From Paenibacillus abyssi (lineage in GTDB: Bacteria; Bacillota; Bacilli; Paenibacillales; Paenibacillaceae), in contig NZ_BMGR01000002.1 in assembly GCF_014640295.1 (NCBI RefSeq), forward strand, positions 186,001 to 250,000: a stretch of DNA of 64,000 bases, read 5' to 3'. The translations under genes were made by a program, and so were the position numbers. Each line of letters starts with the position of its first letter. Position 1 is the first letter of the stretch. The notes under the pieces were generated by a model. The model was not told the DNA's origin and did no database searches. It saw nothing but the letters and a program-made list of their open reading frames with translations. Positions 36,154 to 44,620 of this stretch are shown in pieces.

Positions 36154-36964
36154 GCAGCGGTTTGACCGTAAAGCGGAAACCTATGATGCCCATGCCGTTG
36201 TCCAGCAGGAGATGACAGCCGAGCTGCTGCGGCCGCTTCAACTCGCCCGTCACGCCATGACCGCTTCCGGGCCTGTATCGGTACTGGAGATTGGCTGCGG
36301 AACCGGACGTCTGACGGAACGGCTGCTTCAGCTGCTGCCGAGCGCCTATGTGTCCGCCGTCGATCTTTCGCCGTCGATGCTTCAGCTGGCGAGCCGGCGT
36401 CTGAACGGCGATGCTTCCCGCTGCACCTTCATCGAGGCCGATATCGAACAGTGGGCGGCCGCTTCCGCGGACCGCCGGTTCGACCTGATCGTTTCCGGCG
36501 CCTGCTTTCAGTGGCTGGAACGGCCGGAACAGACACTGCGGCAGCTGCTGAGGGTAACCAGACCCGGCGGCCGCCTGCTGTTCTCGACCTTCGGCCCGGA
36601 TACGTTCCAAGAGCTGCACAGCGCCTTTCTCAAGGCTTATCTTGCATTGGGCAAACAGCCGCAGCGGCATGGATTATCCTTCCGTTCCTTGCAGCAGTGG
36701 ACGGACATGCTGGAGTCAGCCGGGTGGCGCGTGCACGTCCTTCGTCACAAAACAGCTGCGCAGTATTTTCCTGCCGTGCGCACGTTTTTGCAGTCCGTGA
36801 AATCCATCGGCGCGAACGCCTCGCAGGCCTCTCCCGCCCAAGGGCTTGGGATGCGAAGTCTTATGGCGGAAATGACCGCCTGTTACGAGAGGCATTACGC
36901 ATGCGCGGCCGGCATCCCCGCGACCTATGAGCTCATCTACGTCCAAGCTGAACGTCCGAGCTGA
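36128..36964 (+). CDS. bioC: Malonyl-ACP O-methyltransferase
   Basis: SAM methyltransferase that masks malonyl-ACP as methyl ester, allowing fatty-acid enzymes to build pimeloyl-ACP. The 278-residue product has the BioC N-terminus NLVKQRFDRKAETYDAHAVV and motif I VLEIGCGTGRLTERL, followed by FDLIVSGACFQWLE. It overlaps bioH by 26 bp. With BioH it makes this a BioC/BioH-type pimelate route, unlike the BioW/BioI route of B. subtilis. Confidence 0.94.
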   Translation: MPVSKNLVKQRFDRKAETYDAHAVVQQEMTAELLRPLQLARHAMTASGPVSVLEIGCGTGRLTERLLQLLPSAYVSAVDLSPSMLQLASRRLNGDASRCTFIEADIEQWAAASADRRFDLIVSGACFQWLERPEQTLRQLLRVTRPGGRLLFSTFGPDTFQELHSAFLKAYLALGKQPQRHGLSFRSLQQWTDMLESAGWRVHVLRHKTAAQYFPAVRTFLQSVKSIGANASQASPAQGLGMRSLMAEMTACYERHYACAAGIPATYELIYVQAERPS

Positions 36965-36979
36965 ATATCCGGCACAAAC

Positions 36980-37012
36980 AAAGGCGCCTTCCCGCAGTGG
37001 GAAAGGCGCCTT
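36980..37012. terminator. Rho-independent terminator between bioC and the convergent kinase gene
   Basis: Arms AAGGCGCCTTCCC and GGGAAAGGCGCCTT with a short loop. The minus-strand side is followed by TTTGTTTG; the plus-strand side has fewer T. It probably ends the kinase gene transcript and helps end the bio operon. Confidence 0.8.
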
Positions 37013-37015
37013 AAA

Positions 37016-39469
37016 TCATTCATTCTTCGTCAGCGTCTGTACTTTGCCCAGCTGAATTCGCGTGTGCTCAAACACTTCACGCAGGCTGGAGATCAGTATT
37101 TCGATCTGTTCGGCATGCTTGATTTCCGCCTCAAGCCGGCTGCACATGTTCGCCAGCTCGGCCGCGCCTATATTGAGGCTCACGCCTTTGAGCAGATGAA
37201 TCGTCTCATGAAGACGAGCCATATCCTTTTGGCGCCACAGCTCATTGATTTGCTCAATATATGCGGCCCCCTCATGATCAAACATCCGGTACAGCTCCTC
37301 AAAGAAGGCGGAGGTATCGTCCAGGCTGCGAATTTCCTCAATGATGGAATAATCCACAATTACGTCCGGCCGGTTCTCCTCTTGATGCTCCGGCTTCTTT
37401 GGCAGACGAATTTCTTTGGCCCAATGCTCCAGCAGCCGCTGCACTTCCTCGATCCGCAGCGGTTTGCTGATATAATCGTGCATCCCTGCTGCCAGACACT
37501 GCTCCCGGTCTTCCTGGCGCGCATTCGCGGTGACCGCAATAATGACCGGCCGTTTGGTATCCCCCAAGCTGTTCGTTATATTCCTCGCCGCATCCAATCC
37601 GTCCATGACCGGCATTTGCACATCCATGAACACCAGATCGTAATGCAGCCGGGTCACCGATTGCAGCGCCTCCAGGCCGTTGGCGGCCACATCGGCGGTA
37701 TATCCCATTTTCTCCAGAATCCGCAGAAACAGCTTCTGATTAATGGCGTTGTCTTCCGCCACCAAAATCCGCAGAGGCAGCTTCGCACCCATATTGGCAT
37801 CAAGAAGAACCGTCGGTTTATTGCGGGATGGCTTGGCCTGGCGATCAAACAGGCTCGACAGCATCACTTCCAGCAGATGGTCATCCCTGACGGGCTTGCT
37901 GACTACGGCGGAAAACACCGACTCCAAATCCACCCTGGACGGATTGCTTCCCACTGAAGTGAGCATAATCATCGGCAGGCTTTCAATCGTACGATGCTTG
38001 CGGATCTTGCCGCCAAGCTGGTTCCCGTCCATCTCCGCCATGAGCATATCGATAATCGCCAGATCGAAGATTTCGCCCTGCTCGATCCAGCTCAAAGCTT
38101 CACTTGCGGAGACGGTGGCTTTGACGTACATCCCCCACCGTTCCGCCGACTTCTTCAAAATGCGCAGGTTCGTGCTGTTGTCGTCCACGATGAGAACGCG
38201 CTTCTGGCGCAGCCGCGCCGCATTATTTTTGTTCTCGGAGAAAAGCTCCGCTCTCTTGGCCCTGATGGTGAAGTGAAATGTCGCTCCCTCTCCCTCGTCG
38301 CTTTCCACCCAGATTTGGCCGCCCATCAGTTCAACGAGCTGCTTGCAAATGGCCAGCCCAAGGCCGGTGCCTCCATACTTGCGGGATGCCGTGACATCAT
38401 GCGCCTGCGAAAACGATTGGAAAAGGCGGTGATGCTTGTCTTTTGGGATGCCGATTCCCGTATCCTTCACCTGAAAATACAGCTCAAAATCCTGTCCGTC
38501 TGTGGACTGTTTGCTCACCGAAACAAAGATTTCGCCCTTCTCCGTGAATTTAATGGCATTTCCGATCAGGTTGACGAGCACCTGGCGGACCCGCGTCACA
38601 TCGCCTACCACGAATTGCGGAATTTCCGGGTCCACACACGAGACAAGCTCGATATCCTTGCCCACGGTCCGGGAGGAGAATAAGTCGAGTATATCTTCCA
38701 CGCATGGCTTTAATTCAAAGGGCTGATGCTCCAGCATCATGTGGCCCGATTCGATTTTGGAGAAGTCCAGAATATCATTCAGAATCGCAAGCAGCGATTC
38801 ATTGCTGCTGCGGATGATCTCGGTGTACTCCCGCTGCTCATCCGTCAGCTCGGTTTCATGCAGCAGGCCGGTCATCCCCATAATGCCGTTCATCGGCGTC
38901 CGGATTTCGTGGCTCATGATCGCCAGAAAATCAGCCTTGGCCTGGGTCGCCCGCTCCGCCGCTTCCTTTGCTTCCAGCGTTTCCGTCTTCGCTCTTTGCA
39001 AATCCACGACTGTCGTCTCCAGTTCAATGACATAGGAAAGGAATGTCGCCATCGAATTAAGAAGCGCAATGTCGCGATCGGAATAATTGTAAGGCTTCCG
39101 GTCCATCGCACAGATTGTGCCGAACACATTGCCGTTCTTATGCCAGATCGGAACGCCGATAAAGGAACATTTCCCCAGCGCCTTCGTCACACCCAGTTCA
39201 CTCGTCAGCGGATGCGACGTGGTGTCTTCAATCACAAGCGGCTCGGTCGTGCCTTCAATAACAAGGCTGCAGTAGGTTTGCTCGTAAGGCAGGACAACCC
39301 CTTCCTCAACAAGATTCTCATGACGGTTGAACACCTTCAGGATCGTATTGGATACACGATCGTTACTGGCAACGAAAAAAGTATTCACATGAATGAGTTC
39401 GCTTATCATTTTCATGATATGCTCCGCCGCTTCCTCCAAGCCGCTGTATAATTTGTCTTCGTGACTCAT
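37016..39469 (-). CDS. Soluble hybrid histidine kinase: GAF-HisKA-HATPase-REC-REC-HPt
   Basis: An 817-residue phosphorelay protein with no membrane helix. Order: GAF domain (about 10-165, [20 protein letters not shown]), coiled coil, HisKA with [20 protein letters not shown], HATPase with [14 protein letters not shown] and [13 protein letters not shown], a first receiver ([16 protein letters not shown]; Asp in [14 protein letters not shown]), a second receiver ([14 protein letters not shown]; Asp in [14 protein letters not shown]) and a C-terminal HPt domain with the phospho-His in [15 protein letters not shown]. All phospho-residues are present. The HPt end suggests transfer to a separate response regulator, not encoded nearby. 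The signal sensed by GAF is unknown. Confidence 0.93.
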   Translation of the reverse strand: MSHEDKLYSGLEEAAEHIMKMISELIHVNTFFVASNDRVSNTILKVFNRHENLVEEGVVLPYEQTYCSLVIEGTTEPLVIEDTTSHPLTSELGVTKALGKCSFIGVPIWHKNGNVFGTICAMDRKPYNYSDRDIALLNSMATFLSYVIELETTVVDLQRAKTETLEAKEAAERATQAKADFLAIMSHEIRTPMNGIMGMTGLLHETELTDEQREYTEIIRSSNESLLAILNDILDFSKIESGHMMLEHQPFELKPCVEDILDLFSSRTVGKDIELVSCVDPEIPQFVVGDVTRVRQVLVNLIGNAIKFTEKGEIFVSVSKQSTDGQDFELYFQVKDTGIGIPKDKHHRLFQSFSQAHDVTASRKYGGTGLGLAICKQLVELMGGQIWVESDEGEGATFHFTIRAKRAELFSENKNNAARLRQKRVLIVDDNSTNLRILKKSAERWGMYVKATVSASEALSWIEQGEIFDLAIIDMLMAEMDGNQLGGKIRKHRTIESLPMIMLTSVGSNPSRVDLESVFSAVVSKPVRDDHLLEVMLSSLFDRQAKPSRNKPTVLLDANMGAKLPLRILVAEDNAINQKLFLRILEKMGYTADVAANGLEALQSVTRLHYDLVFMDVQMPVMDGLDAARNITNSLGDTKRPVIIAVTANARQEDREQCLAAGMHDYISKPLRIEEVQRLLEHWAKEIRLPKKPEHQEENRPDVIVDYSIIEEIRSLDDTSAFFEELYRMFDHEGAAYIEQINELWRQKDMARLHETIHLLKGVSLNIGAAELANMCSRLEAEIKHAEQIEILISSLREVFEHTRIQLGKVQTLTKNE

Positions 39470-39825
39470 ACCCGCACGCCATCCCTTCTTCCACAGTGCT
39501 TGCGCTTATCCATTAATGCATGTGACCTAAATATTACTCAGGCTTACCCCGGCAATAGTAGAAAACAATGTCCGCCTAGTTCCGAAGTCTTAGTGCAAGC
39601 TCAAAAAAATAGCAGCTGTAAACAGCCGCTTTCTCTTAATCGGACGGGGTCGCCGGGCATTTTCTTGCGTTCGCCGCGCCGATCCGCCGATTTCCTGGCC
39701 AACAATCATGCATCCTCACGATCGGCGGCAGCAGATTCATGATAATGTGTGTTATTGCCCGTTATTAAGAATTCATCGGATATTACCCCGATTCCATATC
39801 GCTGAAACAGGTATTCTCAAATTTA
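39470..39825. other. Intergenic region upstream of the hybrid kinase
   Basis: About 355 bp between two leftward genes. No protein-like frame, repeat or RNA structure was recognised. It should contain the kinase promoter and the end of the lipid-kinase transcript. Confidence 0.3.
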
Positions 39826-40722
39826 TTAAAGTTTTGCTTCCCCTGCGAGAAAGGTTAATTTGCGCGGGACGACGGAGATCGCCGCAGGCGTTTCCATATA
39901 GATCTCCCCGTCGGTATCCGCACGCATCGGCTGTGCCGTGTTGATGCTGAGCGTTGAGGTTTGCAGATAGCCGATCGCGCTGTTTTGCGGATCCCATTCA
40001 TGGGATGCCTTGTGGGTGAGAAGCTCGATCAGCAGCGGCAGGCCGGCCTCATAAATAATATAGACATCCAGCAGACCGTCCGCTAGCGATTTATCCGTGC
40101 CCGGCAGGGCGTTGGTGCCCAGGAACCGTCCGTTGGCAACCAGAATCATGACCGCCTCCCCTTCAAGCTCACCCTGGCCGCTCTCCAGCTTGAACGCGAA
40201 TGATTCCGCCTGACGCACCTTTTGCAGCGTGCTCAGGAAATAACTGAGCTTGCCGAATTTCCCCTTCAGCTCCGAATTGATATTTTCCGAGGTGTCAGTG
40301 ATCAGCCCGATGCCGAAGAAATTGCTGAAATACCTGCCGTTTGCCGCCCCGATATCGACCTGCTGCCGCTTGTTGCCCAGCAGAACCCGCGCCGCTTCAT
40401 CGAGCTGCTGCGGGATATGCAGGGCGCGGGAGAAATCATTGCAGGTACCGCCCGGCAATATGCCGACCAGCGGCGGCCGCTCCAGATCCGCAAGCCCGTT
40501 GACACACTCATGGACCGTGCCGTCTCCGCCCAGCACGAGCAGCAGCTCGTAAGACTCCCCGCGCTCCCTGCAATAGCGCTCCGCATCCCCCTGTTCTTTG
40601 GTCTGCAGCAAGGTCAGCTCTTCCACGGCAGGCGCCAATATTTCCGTAAGGACGGCAAGCTGCTGACCCATTTCCGCCTGGCCGGCATTGCCGTTATAGA
40701 TTAATAGCGCATTTTTATACAT
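39826..40722 (-). CDS. Diacylglycerol/lipid kinase family protein (DagK/YegS-like)
   Basis: 298-residue lipid kinase of the DAGK catalytic fold, adding phosphate from ATP to diacylglycerol or a related lipid at the membrane face. ALLIYNGNAGQ begins the ATP domain, LLVLGGDGTVHECVNGL is the family GGDGT motif, and VGILPGGTCNDFSRAL the second nucleotide motif. The C-terminal beta-sandwich follows. The frame extends 61 codons upstream, but ATG 40722 starts exactly where the family begins. Substrate (DAG recycling or other lipid) is not proven. Confidence 0.9.
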   Translation of the reverse strand: MYKNALLIYNGNAGQAEMGQQLAVLTEILAPAVEELTLLQTKEQGDAERYCRERGESYELLLVLGGDGTVHECVNGLADLERPPLVGILPGGTCNDFSRALHIPQQLDEAARVLLGNKRQQVDIGAANGRYFSNFFGIGLITDTSENINSELKGKFGKLSYFLSTLQKVRQAESFAFKLESGQGELEGEAVMILVANGRFLGTNALPGTDKSLADGLLDVYIIYEAGLPLLIELLTHKASHEWDPQNSAIGYLQTSTLSINTAQPMRADTDGEIYMETPAAISVVPRKLTFLAGEAKL

Positions 40723-40880
40723 CGGATCCCATCTCCCATCGGTAATTATCCGTCCGTTATACTCCAATACCCAAAGTCTGACCGCTTGTCCCAAGCAAAT
40801 ATCTCCGCGCCGCCGGATATGCGGCGCCGTCCCCCTGCCTTGGAACTCCCTTGCCCGCATCTCATCCGCACGCAGCAACG

Positions 40881-40934
40881 AAAAAAAGGGCCTTCCCTCA
40901 GTCATGGAGCATGACCCGCCGGAAGTCCCTTTTG
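40881..40934 (-). terminator. Rho-independent terminator of the ThuA-like gene
   Basis: Arms AAAAGGGACTTCC and GGAAGGCCCTTTTT (minus strand) with an inner GTCATG/CATGAC stem, followed by a T-run on the minus strand. It lies 17-70 bp after the stop codon at 40951. Confidence 0.85.
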
Positions 40935-40950
40935 CGCTTGCTGGTTTATT

Positions 40951-41604
40951 CTATTCGCCGCTGCTGAGAACCTTCACCGCATTGGCGATAAGCTTGCGAA
41001 CCATCGGATGCTGAAAGGCTTCCTTCTGGTGTCCCGGCATCAGGTACACGACATGCCCAAGCCCGAATTCATGCGCCCAGGCTGCTGGCCGGCGCTTCTC
41101 TCCATCCTCGTAGCTTAACAGCACCTGCGTATCGACGAACGGGCTGAAATCGAACTCGTACGGCTCATCAGCGAGGCTGAAGGGATCAATCCCCTGCATG
41201 ATCGGATGGTCTTGATCCTCCACGCGGAATGAAAGCTCGCGGAACGGCGGATGTCCGGTAAACTTCGCTCCGAATAAAGCGCTCATTTCATGGCGGCTCT
41301 GCAAGGAAATGCCCGTATGCAGCACGAGCAGCGATCCGCCCCCGCTCACATAAGCCAGCAGACCGGCTGCCTGCTCCCGCGTTACAGGCGGGTGTTCATT
41401 CCAGCAATCGGTATAAGAGAGAATCAGGTCGTACGCTTGAATCGAATCCGCGCGTAACTGATCATAATCCGTCGAGATCTGCAGGGTATAGCCCTCCGCC
41501 TCCACTACCCCGCGGATCTCGTCCTGCACCGCCTCAAGCGGGTGGTACGGCGCCAGCTCCATATCTCCAAGCAGCAGCGCTGCCGGCTTGCCTGTCGTTG
41601 CCAT
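40951..41604 (-). CDS. ThuA-like domain protein
   Basis: A 217-residue class I glutamine-amidotransferase-like (ThuA) protein. The family segments are DLILSYTDCWN, the glycine turn YVSGGGSLLVLHTG, the FTGHPPFRELSF loop and the C-terminal GLGHVVYLMPGHQKEAFQHP. Members are linked to sugar metabolism (trehalose utilisation), but the catalytic Cys of true amidotransferases is not evident and the reaction is unknown. It is last of a riboswitch-controlled three-gene unit with the MBL and FAD genes, 58 bp after the former. Confidence 0.82.
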   Translation of the reverse strand: MATTGKPAALLLGDMELAPYHPLEAVQDEIRGVVEAEGYTLQISTDYDQLRADSIQAYDLILSYTDCWNEHPPVTREQAAGLLAYVSGGGSLLVLHTGISLQSRHEMSALFGAKFTGHPPFRELSFRVEDQDHPIMQGIDPFSLADEPYEFDFSPFVDTQVLLSYEDGEKRRPAAWAHEFGLGHVVYLMPGHQKEAFQHPMVRKLIANAVKVLSSGE

Positions 41605-41662
41605 TTCGATCGCCTCCTTCGAATATTACAATCCTGCGCAGGATTAGCATATATTGTGTATT

Positions 41663-42496
41663 CTACTCTTGGCTTTCCAATCCCTGCTCTTCCTCGCGGA
41701 TCATCCGAATATTGCCCAAATGGCCTTCCCTTGTAAAAGCGGACGGGAACGCATGCTGCGCCTCAAGGCGCACCAACGCCTGTTCGTCTCCGTCTCGCAC
41801 CGCCTGCCGCAGCTGCTGCAGATGCTCCGATGCCATCGCGATCCGCCGCTCCATTTCTTCCGTATCACCGGTTGGCGCGCCGTGCCCCGGCACAAGGCTT
41901 CCCACCTGATGAAGGCTTATCATCCGCTGCGCTTTGCCCAGCGTCTCTTCATACGCCGCGGCGCTGTGCTCGATAAGCGGCAGCTCAAAATCAGACAAGT
42001 AATCTCCGGCCAGCCAGACGCCCGTCGGCTCGACCAAGGTGAACACACCGCATGCGGTGTGCCCAGGTGCCAGATAAAAAGTGAGCTTCGTCTGCCCAAT
42101 CGTCAATATCTGTCCGTCGCGCTCGATCACATGGTCAATTGCCGGGTAAGCCACTGGTACATCTCGTTCAATGTAATACTCAGCATCGAAAGCATGAATC
42201 TGGTCCAGCTTCCTCTGCTTGTCCGTCTCTTCGGCGAGCGCTCTGCTGCCGATCGTAACCGCATCCTGAAAAGCGCTGTACCCGATCAGATGGTCAAAGT
42301 CGCTATGTGTAAACAAGAGGTACAGCTGACGCTGTCCTCTTGCCGCTTTGACATATTCTTTTATTTCCGTGATCTCATGCGGCAGCCACGTGGGATCCAC
42401 AAGGAGCAGAAGATCATCGGTTTCCACGATAGTCGCATTCGTCTGAAATAGTGCGCTTTGAAATACTTCAACGCCAGGATAATGATATCGCTTCAT
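41663..42496 (-). CDS. MBL-fold metallo-hydrolase
   Basis: A 277-residue metallo-beta-lactamase-fold protein. The metal motif appears as FTHSDFDHLIG (HxDxDH). Further ligands lie in APGHTACGVF and in SLVPGHGAP. A substrate cannot be assigned; the fold includes lactonases, thioesterases and nucleic-acid hydrolases. ATG 42496 is preferred with AAGGGA 7 bases upstream. It lies 80 bp after the FAD oxidoreductase and is likely cotranscribed with it under the purine riboswitch. Confidence 0.88.
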   Translation of the reverse strand: MKRYHYPGVEVFQSALFQTNATIVETDDLLLLVDPTWLPHEITEIKEYVKAARGQRQLYLLFTHSDFDHLIGYSAFQDAVTIGSRALAEETDKQRKLDQIHAFDAEYYIERDVPVAYPAIDHVIERDGQILTIGQTKLTFYLAPGHTACGVFTLVEPTGVWLAGDYLSDFELPLIEHSAAAYEETLGKAQRMISLHQVGSLVPGHGAPTGDTEEMERRIAMASEHLQQLRQAVRDGDEQALVRLEAQHAFPSAFTREGHLGNIRMIREEEQGLESQE

Positions 42497-42576
42497 CCAT
42501 TGATCCCTTCTTCCCTGGTGATTGCTTCCTGCCTGGTGAGCTTCTCGCATTCTGCCTGCTGTGATTCCAGTCAAGC

Positions 42577-44019
42577 TTACTTCATTCCGATTCGCTCCAT
42601 AATGCCGCGGGCCATCCAGACGCCGGCCGCTCCGGCCTGTGCCAGGCCGCGTGTCACCCCTGCGCCGTCCCCGCCGCAGTACAAGCCTTCGATCTCTGTT
42701 TCCAGACGCTCGGTCAGCTTTGGACGGGCCGAGTAGAACTTGGCCTCCACGCCGTAGAACAGCGTGTGCTCCGAAGCGATGCCCGGCGTGACCTGATCGA
42801 GCGCCTCCACCATTTCGATCAGGCTTTTCATCGTGTTGTACGGCAGCACCAGCCCCAGATCGCCCGGAACCGCCTCCTTGAGCGTCGGTTCCAGAAAACC
42901 CTCGCGGATCCGGGCGTCCGTGGAACGCCGGCCGCGCAGAATATCGCCGTACTTCTGCACGATAACGCCGCCGTTTGAAAGGTCATTGGCCCTTCTGCAT
43001 ACCTCGCGGGCATACTCGTTCGGCTTGTCGAACGGCTCGGTAAAGCGGTGCGAGACAAGCAGCGCAAAGTTCGTGTTCGTCGAGCCGAGCGCCGGATCCT
43101 TGTACGCATGGCCGTTCGCCGCCATAACGCCGCTGTGATTTTCAACGACCACATGTCCGGACGGATTGCTGCAGAAGGTCCGCACGCGCGTACCGACAGA
43201 AGTGTTATAGATAAACTTGCCTTCATACAGATGCTCGTTAATTTCACGCATGACGACATCGGATGTTTCCACGCGCACCCCGACGTCAACTTGGTTATTG
43301 TACATTTTTAAGCGGCGTTTGCGCAAAATATCGGATAGCCAAGCAGAACCGTCGCGGCCCGGCGCAACGATCACGTGACCGGCTTCGATCCGGTCGCCGT
43401 TTTTCAATTCGATGCCTTGGACGCGGTGGCCTCCGTCCGTTTTTACCGTCAGCAGATCCGCAACCTCGGTTTTATACATCATATCGATACGCGTGCTAAG
43501 CTCGTCGTTAATCGATTTCAAAATTTCCAGGTTCTGCTCCGTCCCCAAATGACGAACCTGTGCGCGAAGCAGCTTCAACCCGGCTGCGTAAGCATTTTTC
43601 TCAATCTTCCGAACCGCTTGCGTCGTTGGATCTGTGATCGTGTCCGTGGCACCGTGCTGCAGGTTGATGTCGTCCACGTACCGGATCAGTTCAAGCACCT
43701 GCGAAGGCTGCAAATAATCCGTCAGCCATCCGCCGAACTCGGTCGTAATATTGAATTTCCCGTCGCTGTATGCCCCAGCGCCTCCGAAGCCGCTCGTGAT
43801 CGAGCAGGCGGGAAGGCAGCCCGCGAAGTCTTTCTTGCCTGCGGGAGGCGGGCAAAGCTTGATTTTCTCTTCCAAAATGGGGCATCTGCGGCTGCGGATA
43901 TCATGTCCTTTATCTACCAGCAGCACCTTAAGATGAGGCGCCATCCTGCTTAATTCATATGCGCTGAAAATCCCTGCAGGACCGGCTCCGACAATAATGA
44001 CATCATAACGTGAACTCAT
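42577..44019 (-). CDS. FAD-dependent dehydrogenase (COG2509 type)
   Basis: A 480-residue flavoprotein with the N-terminal FAD motif VIIVGAGPAGIFSAYELS, a cysteine-rich insert (RRCPILEEKIKLCPPPAGKK and GCLPACSITSGFGGAGA), VIVAPGRDGSAWLSDIL and the C-terminal LYCGGDGAGVTRGLAQAGA. This pattern marks the uncharacterised COG2509 dehydrogenase family. ATG 44019 has GGAGGG upstream. It is the first gene after a purine riboswitch and terminator, so purine status seems to control it. Its substrate is unknown; the riboswitch suggests a link to purine or guanine-related metabolism (inference). Confidence 0.88.
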   Translation of the reverse strand: MSSRYDVIIVGAGPAGIFSAYELSRMAPHLKVLLVDKGHDIRSRRCPILEEKIKLCPPPAGKKDFAGCLPACSITSGFGGAGAYSDGKFNITTEFGGWLTDYLQPSQVLELIRYVDDINLQHGATDTITDPTTQAVRKIEKNAYAAGLKLLRAQVRHLGTEQNLEILKSINDELSTRIDMMYKTEVADLLTVKTDGGHRVQGIELKNGDRIEAGHVIVAPGRDGSAWLSDILRKRRLKMYNNQVDVGVRVETSDVVMREINEHLYEGKFIYNTSVGTRVRTFCSNPSGHVVVENHSGVMAANGHAYKDPALGSTNTNFALLVSHRFTEPFDKPNEYAREVCRRANDLSNGGVIVQKYGDILRGRRSTDARIREGFLEPTLKEAVPGDLGLVLPYNTMKSLIEMVEALDQVTPGIASEHTLFYGVEAKFYSARPKLTERLETEIEGLYCGGDGAGVTRGLAQAGAAGVWMARGIMERIGMK

Positions 44020-44133
44020 TTTTGGTTGTCCCTCCAAAATGTAATGTTCGAGTCAGGCACGCACATTACGCACAAGCAGAAACGGCTGACGCCGTCTTTG
44101 GGGCGGGAGATTCATTCGCGGTGAATGTTATGC

Positions 44134-44191
44134 AAAAAAAATCCCCGGCTGTGCGAAGATGCGGCAAACCCGCACCTCTCGTAGCCAGGAA
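44134..44191 (-). terminator. Expression-platform terminator overlapping the aptamer
   Basis: Minus-strand arms TTCCTGGCT (44183-44191) and AGCCGGGGA (44142-44150), with an internal GTGCG/CGCAC stem, followed by eight T (44134-44141). The 5' arm is the 3' strand of aptamer helix P3, the J3/1 joint and part of P1, so aptamer and terminator exclude each other. Confidence 0.8.
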
Positions 44192-44244
44192 TTATCGGTT
44201 CCTTAGTAGAAACCCTTGACCCTTATCGCCAAGGATATACGAAT
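44177..44244 (-). ncRNA. Purine riboswitch aptamer, guanine-type
   Basis: Minus-strand three-way junction. P1: TTCGTA with TACGAG. P2: CCTTGGC with GTCAAGG, fully paired. L2 is GATAAGG and L3 is CCGATAA, keeping the GG/CC loop-loop contact. J2/3 is GTTTCTAC, identical to the xpt core. P3: AAGGAA with TTCCT. The specificity base (position 74 in xpt numbering, here 44184) reads C, which pairs with guanine; adenine aptamers have U. A good promoter lies 40 bp upstream and a terminator overlaps downstream. The controlled gene is the FAD-dependent dehydrogenase. Confidence 0.88.
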
Positions 44245-44281
44245 AGGCAAATGATCGAAATGAATTGTTATTCCATTAAAA

Positions 44282-44310
44282 ATACTATGCCAATTTCATT
44301 ACATTGTCAA
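44282..44310 (-). promoter_or_regulatory. Promoter of the riboswitch-controlled operon
   Basis: Minus-strand TTGACA (44305-44310), exactly 17 bases, then TAGTAT (44282-44287). Transcription would start near 44275, about 30 bases before the aptamer. Confidence 0.85.
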
Positions 44311-44412
44311 TGGAAAAACTATAATTGTTCGTCTTTGTAACGAAAACACAGCAAATTATTTCGTATAAACATAGAAAAACATTGTAAATATCGAACAATT
44401 TCATATAAACCG

Positions 44413-44475
44413 TTTTGCATCAGCCGACTGCCTTGTATGCCGTGCTTGCCCCCGAAATACAACTGCTGATGCAAA
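44413..44475. repeat. Long imperfect inverted repeat
   Basis: Outer arms TTTGCATCAGC (44414-44424) and GCTGATGCAAA (44464-44474), with inner TTGTAT/ATACAA, form a roughly 60-base hairpin. It stands between the riboswitch promoter and the candidate RNA gene; neither coding sequence nor a T-run adjoins it, so it is not a standard terminator. Role unknown. Confidence 0.55.
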
Positions 44476-44585
44476 TAAGCTGGCATAATAAACGAGAAAA
44501 CAAAGAATAGAGAGAAATAACGGGAAAGAGGAAGAAAATAGGCGAAAACCTCTGGACAATCCGTTAAATTTAAATATTCTGAATA

Positions 44586-44614
44586 TTTACAATATTTAAA
44601 TATTAGGTTATTAT
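44586..44614 (+). promoter_or_regulatory. Promoter of the candidate RNA gene, within AT-rich palindromes
   Basis: TTTACA (44586-44591), 17 bases, TATTAT (44609-44614). Two AT palindromes surround the -35 box: AAATATTC/GAATATTT (about 44572-44588) and AATATTTAAATATT (44591-44604), which could be operators. Confidence 0.6.
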
Positions 44615-44620
44615 GAACTC

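Noticed and set aside
40723-40905. N-terminal extension of the lipid kinase
   Set aside because: It runs into the terminator of the upstream gene and has no similarity to the family.
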